A DNA stretch of 64,000 bases from contig NZ_WHNP01000004.1 of NCBI RefSeq assembly GCF_009362735.1, forward strand, positions 186,001 to 250,000. Reading direction: 5' to 3'. This DNA is from Paraburkholderia franconis. GTDB lineage: Bacteria > Pseudomonadota > Gammaproteobacteria > Burkholderiales > Burkholderiaceae. A program made the position numbers and the translations under genes. The notes below the pieces were generated by a model, which saw nothing but the letters and a program-made list of their open reading frames with translations, was not told where the DNA came from and did not search any database. This document shows, in pieces, positions 34,785 to 43,771 of the stretch. Position 1 is the first letter of the stretch; every line of letters begins with the position of its first letter.

Positions 34785-35690
34785 TTATAGCTTCGGAAGC
34801 GCCGGCCGCGTTTCGATCGCATGACGGATCAGCGTTTCGACGGCCTTGCGTTCATCTCCCGCGAGCGGCAGGCGCGGCGGACGCACAGGCTCCGTGCCCA
34901 GGCCGACGATCGCTTCCGCGAGCTTGATGTTCTGCACGAGCTTCGGCGACACATCGAGCGCCAGCAGCGGTGCGAACCAGCGATAGATCGTGCGCGCTTC
35001 CTCCAGCCGTCCCGCCTTCAGCAGCCGATAGATCGCGACCGTCTCGTGCGGGAATGCGCAAACGAGCCCCGCCACCCAGCCGTGCGCGCCCATCAGTATC
35101 GCTTCCATCGCCAGATTGTCGACGCCGCACAGAATCGCATAGCGGTCGCCGACTTCGTTGATCAGGTCCGTCACGCGCCGCACGTCGCCGCACGATTCCT
35201 TGATGGCGACGATCTTCTTCTCGTCGGCGATTTCGGCGAACATCTCCGGCGTCATGTCGACGCCATAGGCGAGCGGATTGTTGTAGATCATCAGCGGCAG
35301 CGGGCTCGCGTCGGCGACCATGCGGAAGTGGTTCAGCGTCTCGCGGCGGTCGGACAGATAGCGCAGGCCGGGCAGCACCATATAGCCCGCTGCGCCGTGT
35401 TTCGCGCCCGTTTCGGCCTGACGGCAGCCGTCGAGCGTGCTGTTTTCGGCGATCGTCAGCAGCACGGGCACGCGGCCGCGCGATGCCTCGACGGCCACGT
35501 CGAGCACTTGCAGCTTTTCGTCGAGAGAGAGCGTGGACGCCTCGCCAAGCGATCCGCACACGATGATGCCGTCGACGCCCGCATCGATTTGCGCCTCGAT
35601 GTTCTTGCGGGTCGCTGCGCGGTCTATGCTGAAATCCGCGTTGAACTTGGTGGTGACTGCGGGCAATACGCCTTCCCAGATGTGCGCCAC
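34785..35690 (-). CDS. lhpC: DapA-family lyase, probable 1-pyrroline-4-hydroxy-2-carboxylate deaminase
   Basis: A 301-residue TIM-barrel aldolase/lyase of the DHDPS family with the Schiff-base Lys in IVAIKESCGD and the catalytic Tyr in PLMIYNNPLAYG. Divergent from the hydroxyproline epimerase/dehydrogenase genes, it is best read as the deaminase that converts 1-pyrroline-4-hydroxy-2-carboxylate to alpha-ketoglutarate semialdehyde. I chose the GTG at 35690 (reading VAHIWEGVLPAV) because CAGGAGA lies 6 bases upstream. The specific activity rests on gene context. Confidence 0.8.
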   Translation of the reverse strand: MAHIWEGVLPAVTTKFNADFSIDRAATRKNIEAQIDAGVDGIIVCGSLGEASTLSLDEKLQVLDVAVEASRGRVPVLLTIAENSTLDGCRQAETGAKHGAAGYMVLPGLRYLSDRRETLNHFRMVADASPLPLMIYNNPLAYGVDMTPEMFAEIADEKKIVAIKESCGDVRRVTDLINEVGDRYAILCGVDNLAMEAILMGAHGWVAGLVCAFPHETVAIYRLLKAGRLEEARTIYRWFAPLLALDVSPKLVQNIKLAEAIVGLGTEPVRPPRLPLAGDERKAVETLIRHAIETRPALPKL

Positions 35691-35783
35691 GACTGCTCTC
35701 CTGAAAGTGATGAGTCGAGTGCAGTGTAAGCAGCGAATATTCGCGTGTCTTGCGCGAATCGCGCGTCGTGCGTGACGATTTCG

Positions 35784-35798
35784 GCACAGTGACTGTGC
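35784..35798. promoter_or_regulatory. Perfect inverted repeat in the lhpC/lhpA divergent promoter region
   Basis: GCACAGTGACTGTGC is a perfect 6+3+6 palindrome about 95 bases upstream of the deaminase start and 250 upstream of the epimerase. The whole gap (35691-36046, about 356 bases) has no gene. This is the best operator candidate in it, for the AraC/PAS regulator or another factor. An AT-rich palindrome CGAATATTCG lies near 35732. Confidence 0.45.
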
Positions 35799-36046
35799 GA
35801 CGGCGATCCGTAATTCAAGGCGCATTTGTGGATTCATGACCGTGATCCACATTGCGCTGCCCGCGTGGCGCATGCAAACCATGCCGCTTCCCGATGCGCT
35901 GCAAGGGCATGCCGATGACCGTTCAACGGACCAGCCGACAGCGCGTCAAACACGCAACCAGCGTTTCGCAGGCTATGCCGAAATCGTCACAATCCACGCG
36001 CAGCCGTTTCAAGACTGCGCGGTGCCGCATTCCTACCATGAGTGTC

Positions 36047-37015
36047 ATGAAAACCCTGAACGTAATCGATTCGCACACGGGCGGTGAGCCAACCCGCCTC
36101 GTCGTGTCCGGTGGCCCCGATCTCGGCGGCGGCACGCTTGCGCAACGGCTCGACGTGTTTCGCGCGCGCTTCGACGACTGGCGCGCGGGCATCGTCACCG
36201 AGCCGCGCGGTTCCGATGTGGTTGTCGGCGCGCTGCTGTGCGAGCCGGATCACAAGGAATGCGCGGCGGGCGTGATCTTCTTCAACAACGTCAGCTATCT
36301 GGGCATGTGCGGACATGGGACGATCGGGCTCGTCGTGTCGCTCGCGCATATGGGGCGCATCGGGCCGGGACGCCATCTGATCGACACGCCCGTGGGCATC
36401 GTCGAGGCGACGCTCAATGAGGATCTCAGCGTGTCGGTGCGCAACGTGCCCGCGTACCGGCATCGCAAGGATGTGCGCGTCGACGTGCCGGGCTTCGGTT
36501 CGCTGACGGGCGACGTTGCGTGGGGCGGCAACTGGTTCTTCCTCGTCGCCGACCATGGACGTACGCTCGACGCATCGAACATTGCCGAACTCACGCGCTT
36601 CAGCTCGGCGATCCGCGACGCGCTGACCGCGTCGGGCATCACAGGGGCGAACGGCGCGCCGATCGACCATATCGAACTCTTCGGTCCGGGCTCGCGTGAA
36701 GGGATCGATAGCCGCAGTTTCGTGCTGTGCCCCGGCAACGCGTACGACCGCTCGCCGTGCGGCACGGGAACGAGCGCGAAAGTCGCGTGCCTCGCCGCCG
36801 ACGGCAAGCTCGCGCCTGGCGCGGTGTGGCGGCAGGAGAGCATCATCGGCAGTGTGTTCGACGCGAGCTACATGGACGGTGGCGTCGACGGCGGCACGCA
36901 GAACGACGTTCGCGCGATCATTCCGACCATCACGGGACACGCGCACATCATGGCCGAAAGCCGTTTGTGCTTCGAAGAGCGCGATCCGTTTGCGTGGGGC
37001 ATCCGCACGGTATGA
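36047..37015 (+). CDS. lhpA: 4-hydroxyproline 2-epimerase (proline racemase superfamily)
   Basis: It inverts trans-4-hydroxy-L-proline to cis-4-hydroxy-D-proline without a cofactor, using a two-Cys mechanism. The catalytic cysteines are in [11 protein letters not shown] (residue 88 with this start) and [10 protein letters not shown] (about residue 238). Two Cys distinguish an epimerase from the Cys/Thr dehydratase relatives. ATG 36047 ([15 protein letters not shown]) matches the family N terminus; ATG 36038 would add three residues, and neither has a clear ribosome-binding site. The stop overlaps the next gene by 4 bases. Confidence 0.9.
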   Translation: MKTLNVIDSHTGGEPTRLVVSGGPDLGGGTLAQRLDVFRARFDDWRAGIVTEPRGSDVVVGALLCEPDHKECAAGVIFFNNVSYLGMCGHGTIGLVVSLAHMGRIGPGRHLIDTPVGIVEATLNEDLSVSVRNVPAYRHRKDVRVDVPGFGSLTGDVAWGGNWFFLVADHGRTLDASNIAELTRFSSAIRDALTASGITGANGAPIDHIELFGPGSREGIDSRSFVLCPGNAYDRSPCGTGTSAKVACLAADGKLAPGAVWRQESIIGSVFDASYMDGGVDGGTQNDVRAIIPTITGHAHIMAESRLCFEERDPFAWGIRTV

Positions 37016-38133
37016 CGGCCGACGTGGTGATCGTCGGCGCGGGCATCGTCGGCGCGGCGTGCGCTGCGGAACTCGCGGCGCGCGGTCTGCGCGTGACGGT
37101 GCTCGACGCGCAGGGCATCGGCGGCGGCGCGACGGCGGCGGGCATGGGGCACATCGTCGTGATGAACGATTCGCCCGCCGAGTTCGCGTTGAGCCGTTAT
37201 TCGCGCGAGCTGTGGCTCGATCTTGCGCCACAGTTGCGCGCGCGCGATGCGTTCGCGCGTTGCGGCACGCTCTGGGTCGCCGCCGATGCCGAAGAACTCG
37301 ATGCCGCGCGCGCCATGCAGGCGGCGTTCGCCGCGCAACAGGTCGCGGCTGATCTGCTCGATGCGCGCGCGCTGTATGACTGCGAGCCGTCGCTTGCGCC
37401 AGACATGGCAGGCGGCCTTCTCATCGCGGACGACAGCATTGTGTATGCGCCATCCGCCGCGCAATGGCTGCTCACGCAGTCGCCGGCGGCAGCGTTGATC
37501 GACGTGCGGCTCGATACGCGTGTGACAGCGCTCGACGGCCATCAGGTCACGCTTTCGGATGGCGGGCGTATCGCGTGTGCGCATGTCGTCGTCGCGAACG
37601 GATTGCAGGCGGCGGCACTCGTGCCTAGGCTACCGTTGCAGCCGAAGAAGGGCCATCTGCTGATCACGGACCGTTACCCCCGTTTCATTCGACATCAACT
37701 GCTCGAACTCGGCTACATCAAGAGCGCGCATCACGCGACGGGCACGTCGGTCGCGTTCAATGCGCAGCCGCGTCCGACGGGGCAATTGCTGATCGGCTCG
37801 TCGCGCCAGTTCGACACGACCGATCCAGCCGTCGAAATGCCCGTGCTCGCGCAGATGCTCGAGCGCGCCGCGCGTTATCTGCCCGGATTGCCCGCGCTCA
37901 ACGGCCTGCGCGCATGGACGGGATTTCGCGCGGCGTCGCCGGATGGCTTGCCGTTGATCGGGCCCGCCGGCAGTGCGGCGCCCGGCGTGTGGCTCGCCGT
38001 GGGACACGAAGGGCTGGGCGTGACGACGTCGCTCGGCACGGCGCAACTGCTCGCCGCGCAGATCACGCGGACGCCCGCCGCGATCGCCGCCGATCCGTTT
38101 CTGCCCGCGCGCTTCGAGGTCTGCCATGTCTGA
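37012..38133 (+). CDS. lhpB: D-hydroxyproline dehydrogenase, FAD oxidase-like (DAO family) subunit
   Basis: A 373-residue FAD enzyme with an N-terminal dinucleotide fold [18 protein letters not shown] and the DAO-type C terminus [18 protein letters not shown] followed by [19 protein letters not shown]. It oxidises cis-4-hydroxy-D-proline to 1-pyrroline-4-hydroxy-2-carboxylate. Together with the next two genes it matches the three-subunit dehydrogenase of Pseudomonas (order lhpA-lhpB-lhpF-lhpE). Its ATGA overlap with the epimerase and 8-base overlap with the ferredoxin-like gene indicate tight coupling. Confidence 0.88.
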   Translation: MTADVVIVGAGIVGAACAAELAARGLRVTVLDAQGIGGGATAAGMGHIVVMNDSPAEFALSRYSRELWLDLAPQLRARDAFARCGTLWVAADAEELDAARAMQAAFAAQQVAADLLDARALYDCEPSLAPDMAGGLLIADDSIVYAPSAAQWLLTQSPAAALIDVRLDTRVTALDGHQVTLSDGGRIACAHVVVANGLQAAALVPRLPLQPKKGHLLITDRYPRFIRHQLLELGYIKSAHHATGTSVAFNAQPRPTGQLLIGSSRQFDTTDPAVEMPVLAQMLERAARYLPGLPALNGLRAWTGFRAASPDGLPLIGPAGSAAPGVWLAVGHEGLGVTTSLGTAQLLAAQITRTPAAIAADPFLPARFEVCHV

Positions 38134-38398
38134 TGCACAGCATGCACGCGTACGCGTCGTGATCGACGGCGAGGCAGTCGATGTCGAACAGGGTGCGACC
38201 GTCGCTGCGGCGCTCGCGGTCTGCGGCGCGAGCATGAGCGGGACGCGCGCATCGGTGACGGGCGAGCTGCGCTCCGCGTTGTGCGGCATGGGCGTGTGCC
38301 ACGAGTGTCGCGTGACGGTCGATGGGCGCGCGCACGTGCTCGCGTGTCAGACGCTGTGCCGCGACGGCCAGATCATTCAGACGGCGAGGCGGCGATGA
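38126..38398 (+). CDS. lhpF: D-hydroxyproline dehydrogenase, small [2Fe-2S] subunit
   Basis: A 90-residue plant-type ferredoxin-like protein. The cluster ligands are visible in ALCGMGVCHECRVTV (Cys, Cys, Cys) and HVLACQT (Cys). It would pass electrons between the two flavin subunits of the dehydrogenase complex. It overlaps lhpB by 8 bases and lhpE by 4 bases. Confidence 0.88.
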   Translation: MSDAQHARVRVVIDGEAVDVEQGATVAAALAVCGASMSGTRASVTGELRSALCGMGVCHECRVTVDGRAHVLACQTLCRDGQIIQTARRR

Positions 38399-39714
38399 AC
38401 GACGCGCACTTCGATGTCGTCGTCGTCGGTGCGGGGCCTGCGGGTCTCGCTGCTGCGCGCGAGGCCGCGAGCGCGGGTGCGCGCGTCGCCGTGCTCGACG
38501 ACAATCCGCGCGCGGGCGGGCAGGTGTGGCGTTACGGGCCCGCGCATTCGCCGTCAAAGGCGCTGACCGCTCACTTGCAGGCGATAGGGGCGATCGGCGC
38601 GACGGATACGAACGATTCGAACGCGCGCGTGACGCTGTTGCAATCGACGCGCGTCGTCGCCCCGCTCGACGGACGCCGTCTGCTGATCGAATCGGCGGAA
38701 AACGGCGGCGCGCGCATCGGCTACGAGCGGTTGATTCTCGCGACGGGCGCGCGCGAACGGCTGCTGCCGTTCGACGGCTGGACGCTGCCCGGCGTGACAG
38801 GCGCGGGCGGCCTGCAGGCGTTGATCAAAGGCGGCGTGCCGGTGCGCGGCGAGCGCATCGTGATTGCGGGCAGCGGTCCGTTGCTGCTCGCGTCGCTGGC
38901 CACTGCGCGCGCGGCGGGTGCGCGGGTCGTCGCCGTCGTGGAGCAGGCGTCGCGGGCTTCCGTGATGCGCTTCGGCGCGTCGCTTGCGGCCACGCCCGCG
39001 AAGCTCCGGCAGGCGGCGCAATTGACGCGCGGCTTCGCGGGGCTGCGCTATCTGACGTCAGGCGTCGTGCGTGCTGCGCAGGGTGACGGACGCGTCGAGC
39101 GCGCGCTCATCGAGCGAGCCAATGGGCGCATCGTGTCGATCGATTGCGACCGCATCGCTTGCGGCTACGGGCTCGTGCCGAACGCGACGCTCGCTCAGGC
39201 GTTGGGCTGTGCAATGGACGGCGATGCAGCGATCCTCGTCGACGACTCGCAGCGCACGTCCGTCGATTACGTGTTCGCGGCGGGCGAATGCACGGGCGTC
39301 GGCGGGATGGAACTCGCGCACGTCGAAGGGCGGCTCGCCGGACTGCATGCGGCGGGTGTCGGGAATCAGACGCTCGTCGACGCGCTCGTGAAGGAACGCG
39401 AGCGCTGGCGTCATTTCGCGCGGTGCGTCGAGACGGCATTCGCGTTGCGCGATTTTGCGCGCGTGATGCCCAGCGACGAGACGCTGCTGTGCCGCTGCGA
39501 AGACGTGTCGATTGGCGAGGTCCGCATGCATGCGAACTGGCGCGATGCGAAGCTGCACACGCGCTGCGGCATGGGCGCATGTCAGGGGCGTGTGTGCGGC
39601 GCGGCGGCGCAAACCCTGTTCGGGTGGCAGGTCGCGCAGACGCGTCCGCCCATCAGTCCCGCGCGGATCGGCACGTTGATGCTGGCCGCCGACACACAGA
39701 CGGCCGCCGACTGA
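38395..39714 (+). CDS. lhpE: D-hydroxyproline dehydrogenase, FAD/NAD-binding subunit with BFD-like [2Fe-2S] domain
   Basis: A 439-residue flavoprotein. Residues 7-25 hold the FAD fold (DVVVVGAGPAGLAAAREA), and a second dinucleotide motif ERIVIAGSGPLLLASLA lies near residue 160. FAAGECTGVGGMELAHVEG follows. The C terminus is a bacterioferredoxin-ferredoxin-like cluster domain: TLLCRCEDVSIGEV and HTRCGMGACQGRVCG. This layout matches the alpha subunit of the multi-subunit D-hydroxyproline (or octopine/nopaline oxidase-like) dehydrogenases. It ends the epimerase operon. Confidence 0.88.
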   Translation: MNDAHFDVVVVGAGPAGLAAAREAASAGARVAVLDDNPRAGGQVWRYGPAHSPSKALTAHLQAIGAIGATDTNDSNARVTLLQSTRVVAPLDGRRLLIESAENGGARIGYERLILATGARERLLPFDGWTLPGVTGAGGLQALIKGGVPVRGERIVIAGSGPLLLASLATARAAGARVVAVVEQASRASVMRFGASLAATPAKLRQAAQLTRGFAGLRYLTSGVVRAAQGDGRVERALIERANGRIVSIDCDRIACGYGLVPNATLAQALGCAMDGDAAILVDDSQRTSVDYVFAAGECTGVGGMELAHVEGRLAGLHAAGVGNQTLVDALVKERERWRHFARCVETAFALRDFARVMPSDETLLCRCEDVSIGEVRMHANWRDAKLHTRCGMGACQGRVCGAAAQTLFGWQVAQTRPPISPARIGTLMLAADTQTAAD

Positions 39715-39914
39715 GAAGCCACCAGCGTCGACCGCGCTGGGCGGCAGGCACCTCATGCACATATAAGGCACACATCAGACTACAAAACGCCTGCAAACCC
39801 CGCAAAGCGAATTTCTTCGCGCGCATCGCGCCGCCCTATAATCGACCAGCCCCGCGAGCGTTTGCCGGGGCCGACATCCACCGTCCACCGCAGTTCATGC
39901 ACGGAACCCGCACG

Positions 39915-40691
39915 ATGAACACGCTCGCTCATACGCTCGACGCGCTCGATCCGGGCGACGCGTCGCTCGCCGGGATGCTTTCGCATTTCGCGTTGCTCGG
40001 ACCCGTCTTCGACGCGATGCCCGACATCGTGTTCTTCGTGAAGGACGCGCAGGCGCGCTATGCGCTCGTCAACCGCACGCTCGTGTCGCGCTGCGGATTC
40101 AAGGAGAAAGAGGCGCTGCTCGGCAAGACGGCGGAAGAGGTGTTCCCGAGCCGCTTCGGCCGCATCTATACGGCACAGGACAAGGCCGTGATTCATGTCG
40201 GCAGCCAGATGGTCGATCAGCTCGAATTGCATCTGTATCCGGGTCGGCAGCCGGGCTGGTGCCTGACCTGCAAGCAGCCGTTGCGCGATGCGGCGGGGCG
40301 CGTGGTCGGTCTGGCCGGCATTTCGCGCGACCTGCGCGCCGACGAAAGCAGCCATCCCGCGTACAGCCGGCTCGCGACGGTCGTCCAGTATCTGCAAGAG
40401 AACTACGTGCAGCCGCTGAATCTGAAGCATCTCGCGGCGATGGCGGATATGTCGGTGGCGCAGCTCGAACGGTACTTCCACAAGGTGTTTCATCTGACGC
40501 CGCGTCAGGTGCTGCTGAAGACGCGCCTCGATGCTGCGACGTCGCTGCTCGTCTCGCACGACAAGGTAACGGATGTCGCCGCGTTGTGCGGCTACACCGA
40601 TCACAGCGCATTCACGCGGCAGTTCAAGGCGACGGTCGGCGTAACACCGACCGAATACCGGATGCTGTTGCACGGCACTTCGCGCAACTAG
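39915..40691 (+). CDS. AraC-family regulator with N-terminal PAS domain
   Basis: A 258-residue protein with a PAS sensor (about 20-140; FDAMPDIVFFVKDAQARYAL, then GKTAEEVFP and GLAGISRDL) and two C-terminal AraC helix-turn-helices (NLKHLAAMADMSVAQLERYF; VTDVAALCGYTDHSAFTRQF). It lies just downstream of the hydroxyproline operon in the same direction and is its likely activator, analogous to LhpR. ATG 39915 (MNTLAHT) is chosen; ATG 39897 (MHGTRTM) is possible, and neither has a clear ribosome-binding site. Confidence 0.88.
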   Translation: MNTLAHTLDALDPGDASLAGMLSHFALLGPVFDAMPDIVFFVKDAQARYALVNRTLVSRCGFKEKEALLGKTAEEVFPSRFGRIYTAQDKAVIHVGSQMVDQLELHLYPGRQPGWCLTCKQPLRDAAGRVVGLAGISRDLRADESSHPAYSRLATVVQYLQENYVQPLNLKHLAAMADMSVAQLERYFHKVFHLTPRQVLLKTRLDAATSLLVSHDKVTDVAALCGYTDHSAFTRQFKATVGVTPTEYRMLLHGTSRN

Positions 40692-40770
40692 CAGTCAATC
40701 GCGCCGACGTCCATCGCGAACGCCGCACGCGCATCCAGCGAAGCGCGCTCAGAAGAAAATTCCGCACACG

Positions 40771-41106
40771 ATGCCCGTTCGCCGTCAAAAGCTTCGCTAC
40801 TACGTGTACGTGGTGGCGCTCGATGATACCGTCTGGAACGAGGCGCGCTTTCGGCGCGCGAATCCCGGCTATCGTTTCGAGCGTCCGTGCGTGTATGTGG
40901 GAATGACAGGGCTGGACCCGGATCTGCGCTTCGACCGGCACAAGGCGGGCATCCAGTCGAACCGCTACGTACGCGATTACGGCTTGAGGCTGATGCCGGA
41001 ATTGTATGAAGTGTTCAACCCGATGCCATACGAAGGCGCGTGCGACATGGAAGTCGAGCTGGCGATCGGATTGCGTGAAGCCGGTTATGCCGTGTGGCAG
41101 GCATGA
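40771..41106 (+). CDS. Uncharacterised protein with GIY-YIG-nuclease-like motifs
   Basis: A 111-residue soluble protein. YYVYVVALDD followed by CVYVGMTGLDPDLRFDRHKAG resembles the GIY-YIG catalytic core (Tyr, Tyr, Arg and His), and a Glu in DMEVELAIGL could supply the metal ligand. The spacing between the first strand and the VYVG strand is longer than in UvrC or UPF0213 proteins. It may be a small nuclease or a repurposed fold. It is not obviously linked to its neighbours. Confidence 0.6.
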   Translation: MPVRRQKLRYYVYVVALDDTVWNEARFRRANPGYRFERPCVYVGMTGLDPDLRFDRHKAGIQSNRYVRDYGLRLMPELYEVFNPMPYEGACDMEVELAIGLREAGYAVWQA

Positions 41107-41145
41107 TCACGGGGCGCGAGAGGCGCGGCGCGCTGCCGTAGACGT

Positions 41146-41457
41146 TCAGCGGACACCGAGTCCGCGCAGGATCGCGTTGCCTTCGGGCGTCAGACGGATA
41201 TGCGATTCGCCTGCATCGGTGGAGACGGTCTCGACCAGACCCGCTTCCTGCAGCATCGGAAGCTCCGGTTTTGCGAACGCGGCGACGGGCGCGTGCAGCA
41301 AAAGCAGCAGCGTGGCGATTTCGTGAGGGCTCAGAAGCCGGCGCAGAAGCGTCGACTTTTTCGGCGCAGTCGTCGTGTTGGCGTCGCGCGCCGGCGCGGC
41401 CGATGATCCGGCTGCGCTGCGCTTCGTCAGGTCGTTACGGTCGTTGTAGTAATCCAT
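41146..41457 (-). CDS. Small winged-helix-like protein, 103 residues
   Basis: The ATG at 41457 has GAGGTG upstream. After a polar Thr/Ala-rich N terminus of about 35 residues, the segment LLSPHEIATLLLLLHAPVAAF followed by LPMLQEAGLVETV and IRLTPEGNAIL has the look of a MarR/wHTH fold with a recognition helix and wing. I assign no family name. A regulatory or adaptor role is possible. Confidence 0.6.
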   Translation of the reverse strand: MDYYNDRNDLTKRSAAGSSAAPARDANTTTAPKKSTLLRRLLSPHEIATLLLLLHAPVAAFAKPELPMLQEAGLVETVSTDAGESHIRLTPEGNAILRGLGVR

Positions 41458-41617
41458 CCAGGGCACCTCGTGCGGAACGCGGGTCAGTGTCGAAGACGAA
41501 TCGTGACGGCCAAGACTTAAACGATTCTTAAAGTCCCCGCCCGCCGGCCTTTGCCGGGCGGGCAAAGTTGTTTCATCTGATTACATTCCGGTGGCCTCGC
41601 AGCGCCGAAAGCTGCCT

Positions 41618-41956
41618 TCAAGGCGCGCATTCCTTGCTCGCGCCTTCGATCCACAGATTCGACGTGTTGCGCTTGCCCGCGTAATAGCGGAACGTCGTGC
41701 CGCCGTTATCGGTGCGCACCTTGACGATGTTCGAATCGCCGAAATCGAGCATCTGGCCTTGCGGAATCGGCGTGGCCTTGACAGGCGTGTCGTGCTTTGC
41801 CGCGGCCTGGGTCATGCATCGGATGACGTCGTCGGTCGAGCGGTTCGTCATCGTGTCTTTCATCGGATCGCCGGCATCCGGGTTGTGCGACGCCTGATAG
41901 GCGGCGCAGGCGGCGAGAAACAGCGGAACGGACAGGGTGACGGCTAGCTTCCTCAT
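41618..41956 (-). CDS. Small secreted lipoprotein, 112 residues
   Basis: A signal peptide with lipobox (MRKLAVTLSVPLFLAACAAY, Cys at residue 17) predicts a lipid anchor. The mature part is about 95 residues with two cysteines (VIRCMTQ and SKECAP) that could form a disulfide. AAGGAG before ATG 41956 fixes the start. Its sequence suggests a small beta-rich fold (MLDFGDSNIVKVRTDNGGTTFRYY). No function can be assigned. Confidence 0.75.
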   Translation of the reverse strand: MRKLAVTLSVPLFLAACAAYQASHNPDAGDPMKDTMTNRSTDDVIRCMTQAAAKHDTPVKATPIPQGQMLDFGDSNIVKVRTDNGGTTFRYYAGKRNTSNLWIEGASKECAP

Positions 41957-42250
41957 AACTCTCCTTCGCGTTGGCGGCCGCGCACGGTGAGCGGCGTGAC
42001 TGCCGCTGCCGTCGGCGAAATGCCGCAAAACATTCGGGAAATTATATCGAGGCAAGCCGCATGCCCGGCTTTCGGGCGGCTGCAGCGACGATGCGGACCC
42101 TGCGCAAAGCGCTCGCCGTGCCGGTCGGAAGCGCCGTTTCGAGCGCGTTCCAGCTATCCAAACGCCAGCGATTTCGTACCATTTGGTTACTACTATTCGC
42201 TGTCCGCTCCACGAGAAGTCCATGAAAAATAACGGCATGTGTTGCGATAT

Positions 42251-42285
42251 TTAAAACTAACTAGATCGTACAAATTTAGTAGAAA
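42251..42285. promoter_or_regulatory. Candidate operator/promoter upstream of the quinate/shikimate genes
   Basis: An AT-rich window about 115-150 bases before aroQ contains arms ACTAA (42256-42260) and TTAGT (42276-42280), 15 bases apart, with a CTAG overlap at the left arm. It could bind the TetR regulator encoded downstream of the carrier; this is a guess from position and symmetry. Confidence 0.35.
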
Positions 42286-42399
42286 CCCCAAAAGACGCGC
42301 GCCGGATACGGGTGCAAACTTCGGTTCACGTCGCGGAACAACGTCGTTGATGCGGTTGTGTTTTCCGCGCGGAGAGTCAATTTTGTGGAGCGGTCAGTC

Positions 42400-42855
42400 A
42401 TGAGCTTTGCGTCGGTGCTGGTCCTGAACGGACCCAATCTCAACCTGCTCGGCACGCGAGAGCCGACGATCTACGGCGCGCAAACGCTCGACGATGTCGC
42501 GCGCCGTTGCCGCGATGCGGGCGAACGGCTCGATCTCGCCGTCGATTTCCGTCAGTCGAACGCTGAGCATCAGCTGATCGACTGGCTTCACGAAGCGCGC
42601 GAGACGCAGCAGGGCATCGTGATCAATCCCGCCGCTTATACGCATACGTCGGTGGCGATCGCGGATGCGCTGTCTGCGATCGCGAAGCCCGTGATCGAAG
42701 TGCATATCTCCAACATCCACAAGCGCGAGGCGTTCCGGCATCACTCGTATGTATCGGCCGTCGCGGAAGCCCTGATTTGCGGCTGCGGCACGCAAGGTTA
42801 TGTGCTCGCGCTGGAGCGCATGGCTGAAATCCTGAAGTCGAAGAAGGTGAAGTAA
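42400..42855 (+). CDS. aroQ: Type II 3-dehydroquinate dehydratase
   Basis: A 151-residue dodecameric dehydratase interconverting 3-dehydroquinate and 3-dehydroshikimate. Hallmarks are [21 protein letters not shown] with the catalytic Tyr in the flexible loop, [12 protein letters not shown] and [17 protein letters not shown] with the active-site His. In this cluster, next to a shikimate/quinate dehydrogenase and an MFS carrier, it most likely serves quinate or shikimate breakdown rather than biosynthesis. The ATG at 42400 fits the family N terminus. Its stop overlaps the next start by 1 base. Confidence 0.93.
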   Translation: MSFASVLVLNGPNLNLLGTREPTIYGAQTLDDVARRCRDAGERLDLAVDFRQSNAEHQLIDWLHEARETQQGIVINPAAYTHTSVAIADALSAIAKPVIEVHISNIHKREAFRHHSYVSAVAEALICGCGTQGYVLALERMAEILKSKKVK

Positions 42856-43709
42856 TGAGCACGCAATCGTATCTGGTGGGCCTGATCGGCTCGGGCATTG
42901 GCGGATCGCTGAGCCCCGCCATGCATGAAGAAGAGGGCCGTCAACTCGGCCTGCAATACGTCTACCGGCGCATCGATCTCGAAGCGCTGAAGCTCGACGC
43001 ATCCGCGCTGCCGGAACTGATCGTCGCCGCCGAGCGGATGGGCTTCAACGGCTTCAACGTCACGTATCCGTGCAAGCAGCAGATCATTCCGCTGCTCGAC
43101 GAACTCTCCGACGACGCCCGCGCGCTCGGCGCCGTCAACACGGTGCTGTTGCGCGACGGCAAGCGCATCGGTCACAACACCGACTGGTCCGGCTTCGCGC
43201 GCGCGTTTCAACGCGGGCTGCCGGGCGCGAATCTCGACCGCGTCGTGCAACTGGGTGCAGGCGGCGCGGGCGCGGCCGTCGCGCACGCGGCGCTGATGAT
43301 GGGCACGCGCGCGCTGACGGTGTTCGACGTCGACAGCGCGCGTGCGAAGTCGCTCGCCGCCGAATTGCAGGAGCGCTTCCCTGCCGCGACGGTGAGCGCG
43401 GGCGAGTTCCTTCAAGGCGCGATGGAGCAGGCCACGGGCCTGATTCACGCGACGCCGACGGGCATGGCGAAGCTGCCCGGCATGCCGTTGCCCGCCGAAC
43501 TGCTGCACAGCGCGCTGTGGGTCGCCGACATCGTCTATTTCCCGATCCGCACGGCGCTGCTGCAAGCCGCTGAAGAAGTGGGCTGCCGCACGTTGAGCGG
43601 CGGCGGCATGGCCGTCTATCAGGCCGTCGACGCCTTTCGCATTTTCACGGGCCGCGAACCGGACCCGGAACGGATGTACGCGCACCTGCAGTCGCTGCTG
43701 AACCGCTAA
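42855..43709 (+). CDS. Shikimate/quinate dehydrogenase
   Basis: A 284-residue AroE-family NAD(P)-dependent dehydrogenase. It shows the substrate-binding GSGIGGSLSPAMHE, the catalytic Lys in NVTYPCKQQ, NTDWSGF with its Asp and the dinucleotide motif LGAGGAGAAVAHA. The cofactor-binding loop continues as FDVDSARA, an acidic residue favouring NAD over NADP, as in quinate/shikimate-catabolic homologues. Coupled to aroQ by a TAATG overlap. Catabolic use is inferred from aroQ and the MFS transporter. Confidence 0.88.
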   Translation: MSTQSYLVGLIGSGIGGSLSPAMHEEEGRQLGLQYVYRRIDLEALKLDASALPELIVAAERMGFNGFNVTYPCKQQIIPLLDELSDDARALGAVNTVLLRDGKRIGHNTDWSGFARAFQRGLPGANLDRVVQLGAGGAGAAVAHAALMMGTRALTVFDVDSARAKSLAAELQERFPAATVSAGEFLQGAMEQATGLIHATPTGMAKLPGMPLPAELLHSALWVADIVYFPIRTALLQAAEEVGCRTLSGGGMAVYQAVDAFRIFTGREPDPERMYAHLQSLLNR

Positions 43710-43771
43710 CACCCGCTACTACGCACTACCACGCACTACGACAGGTCCTGCCCCAGGACACGGAGACAACC

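Noticed and set aside
35836..36087. 83-codon frame in the lhpC/lhpA gap
   Set aside because: It overlaps the epimerase start in another frame and has no supporting signals.
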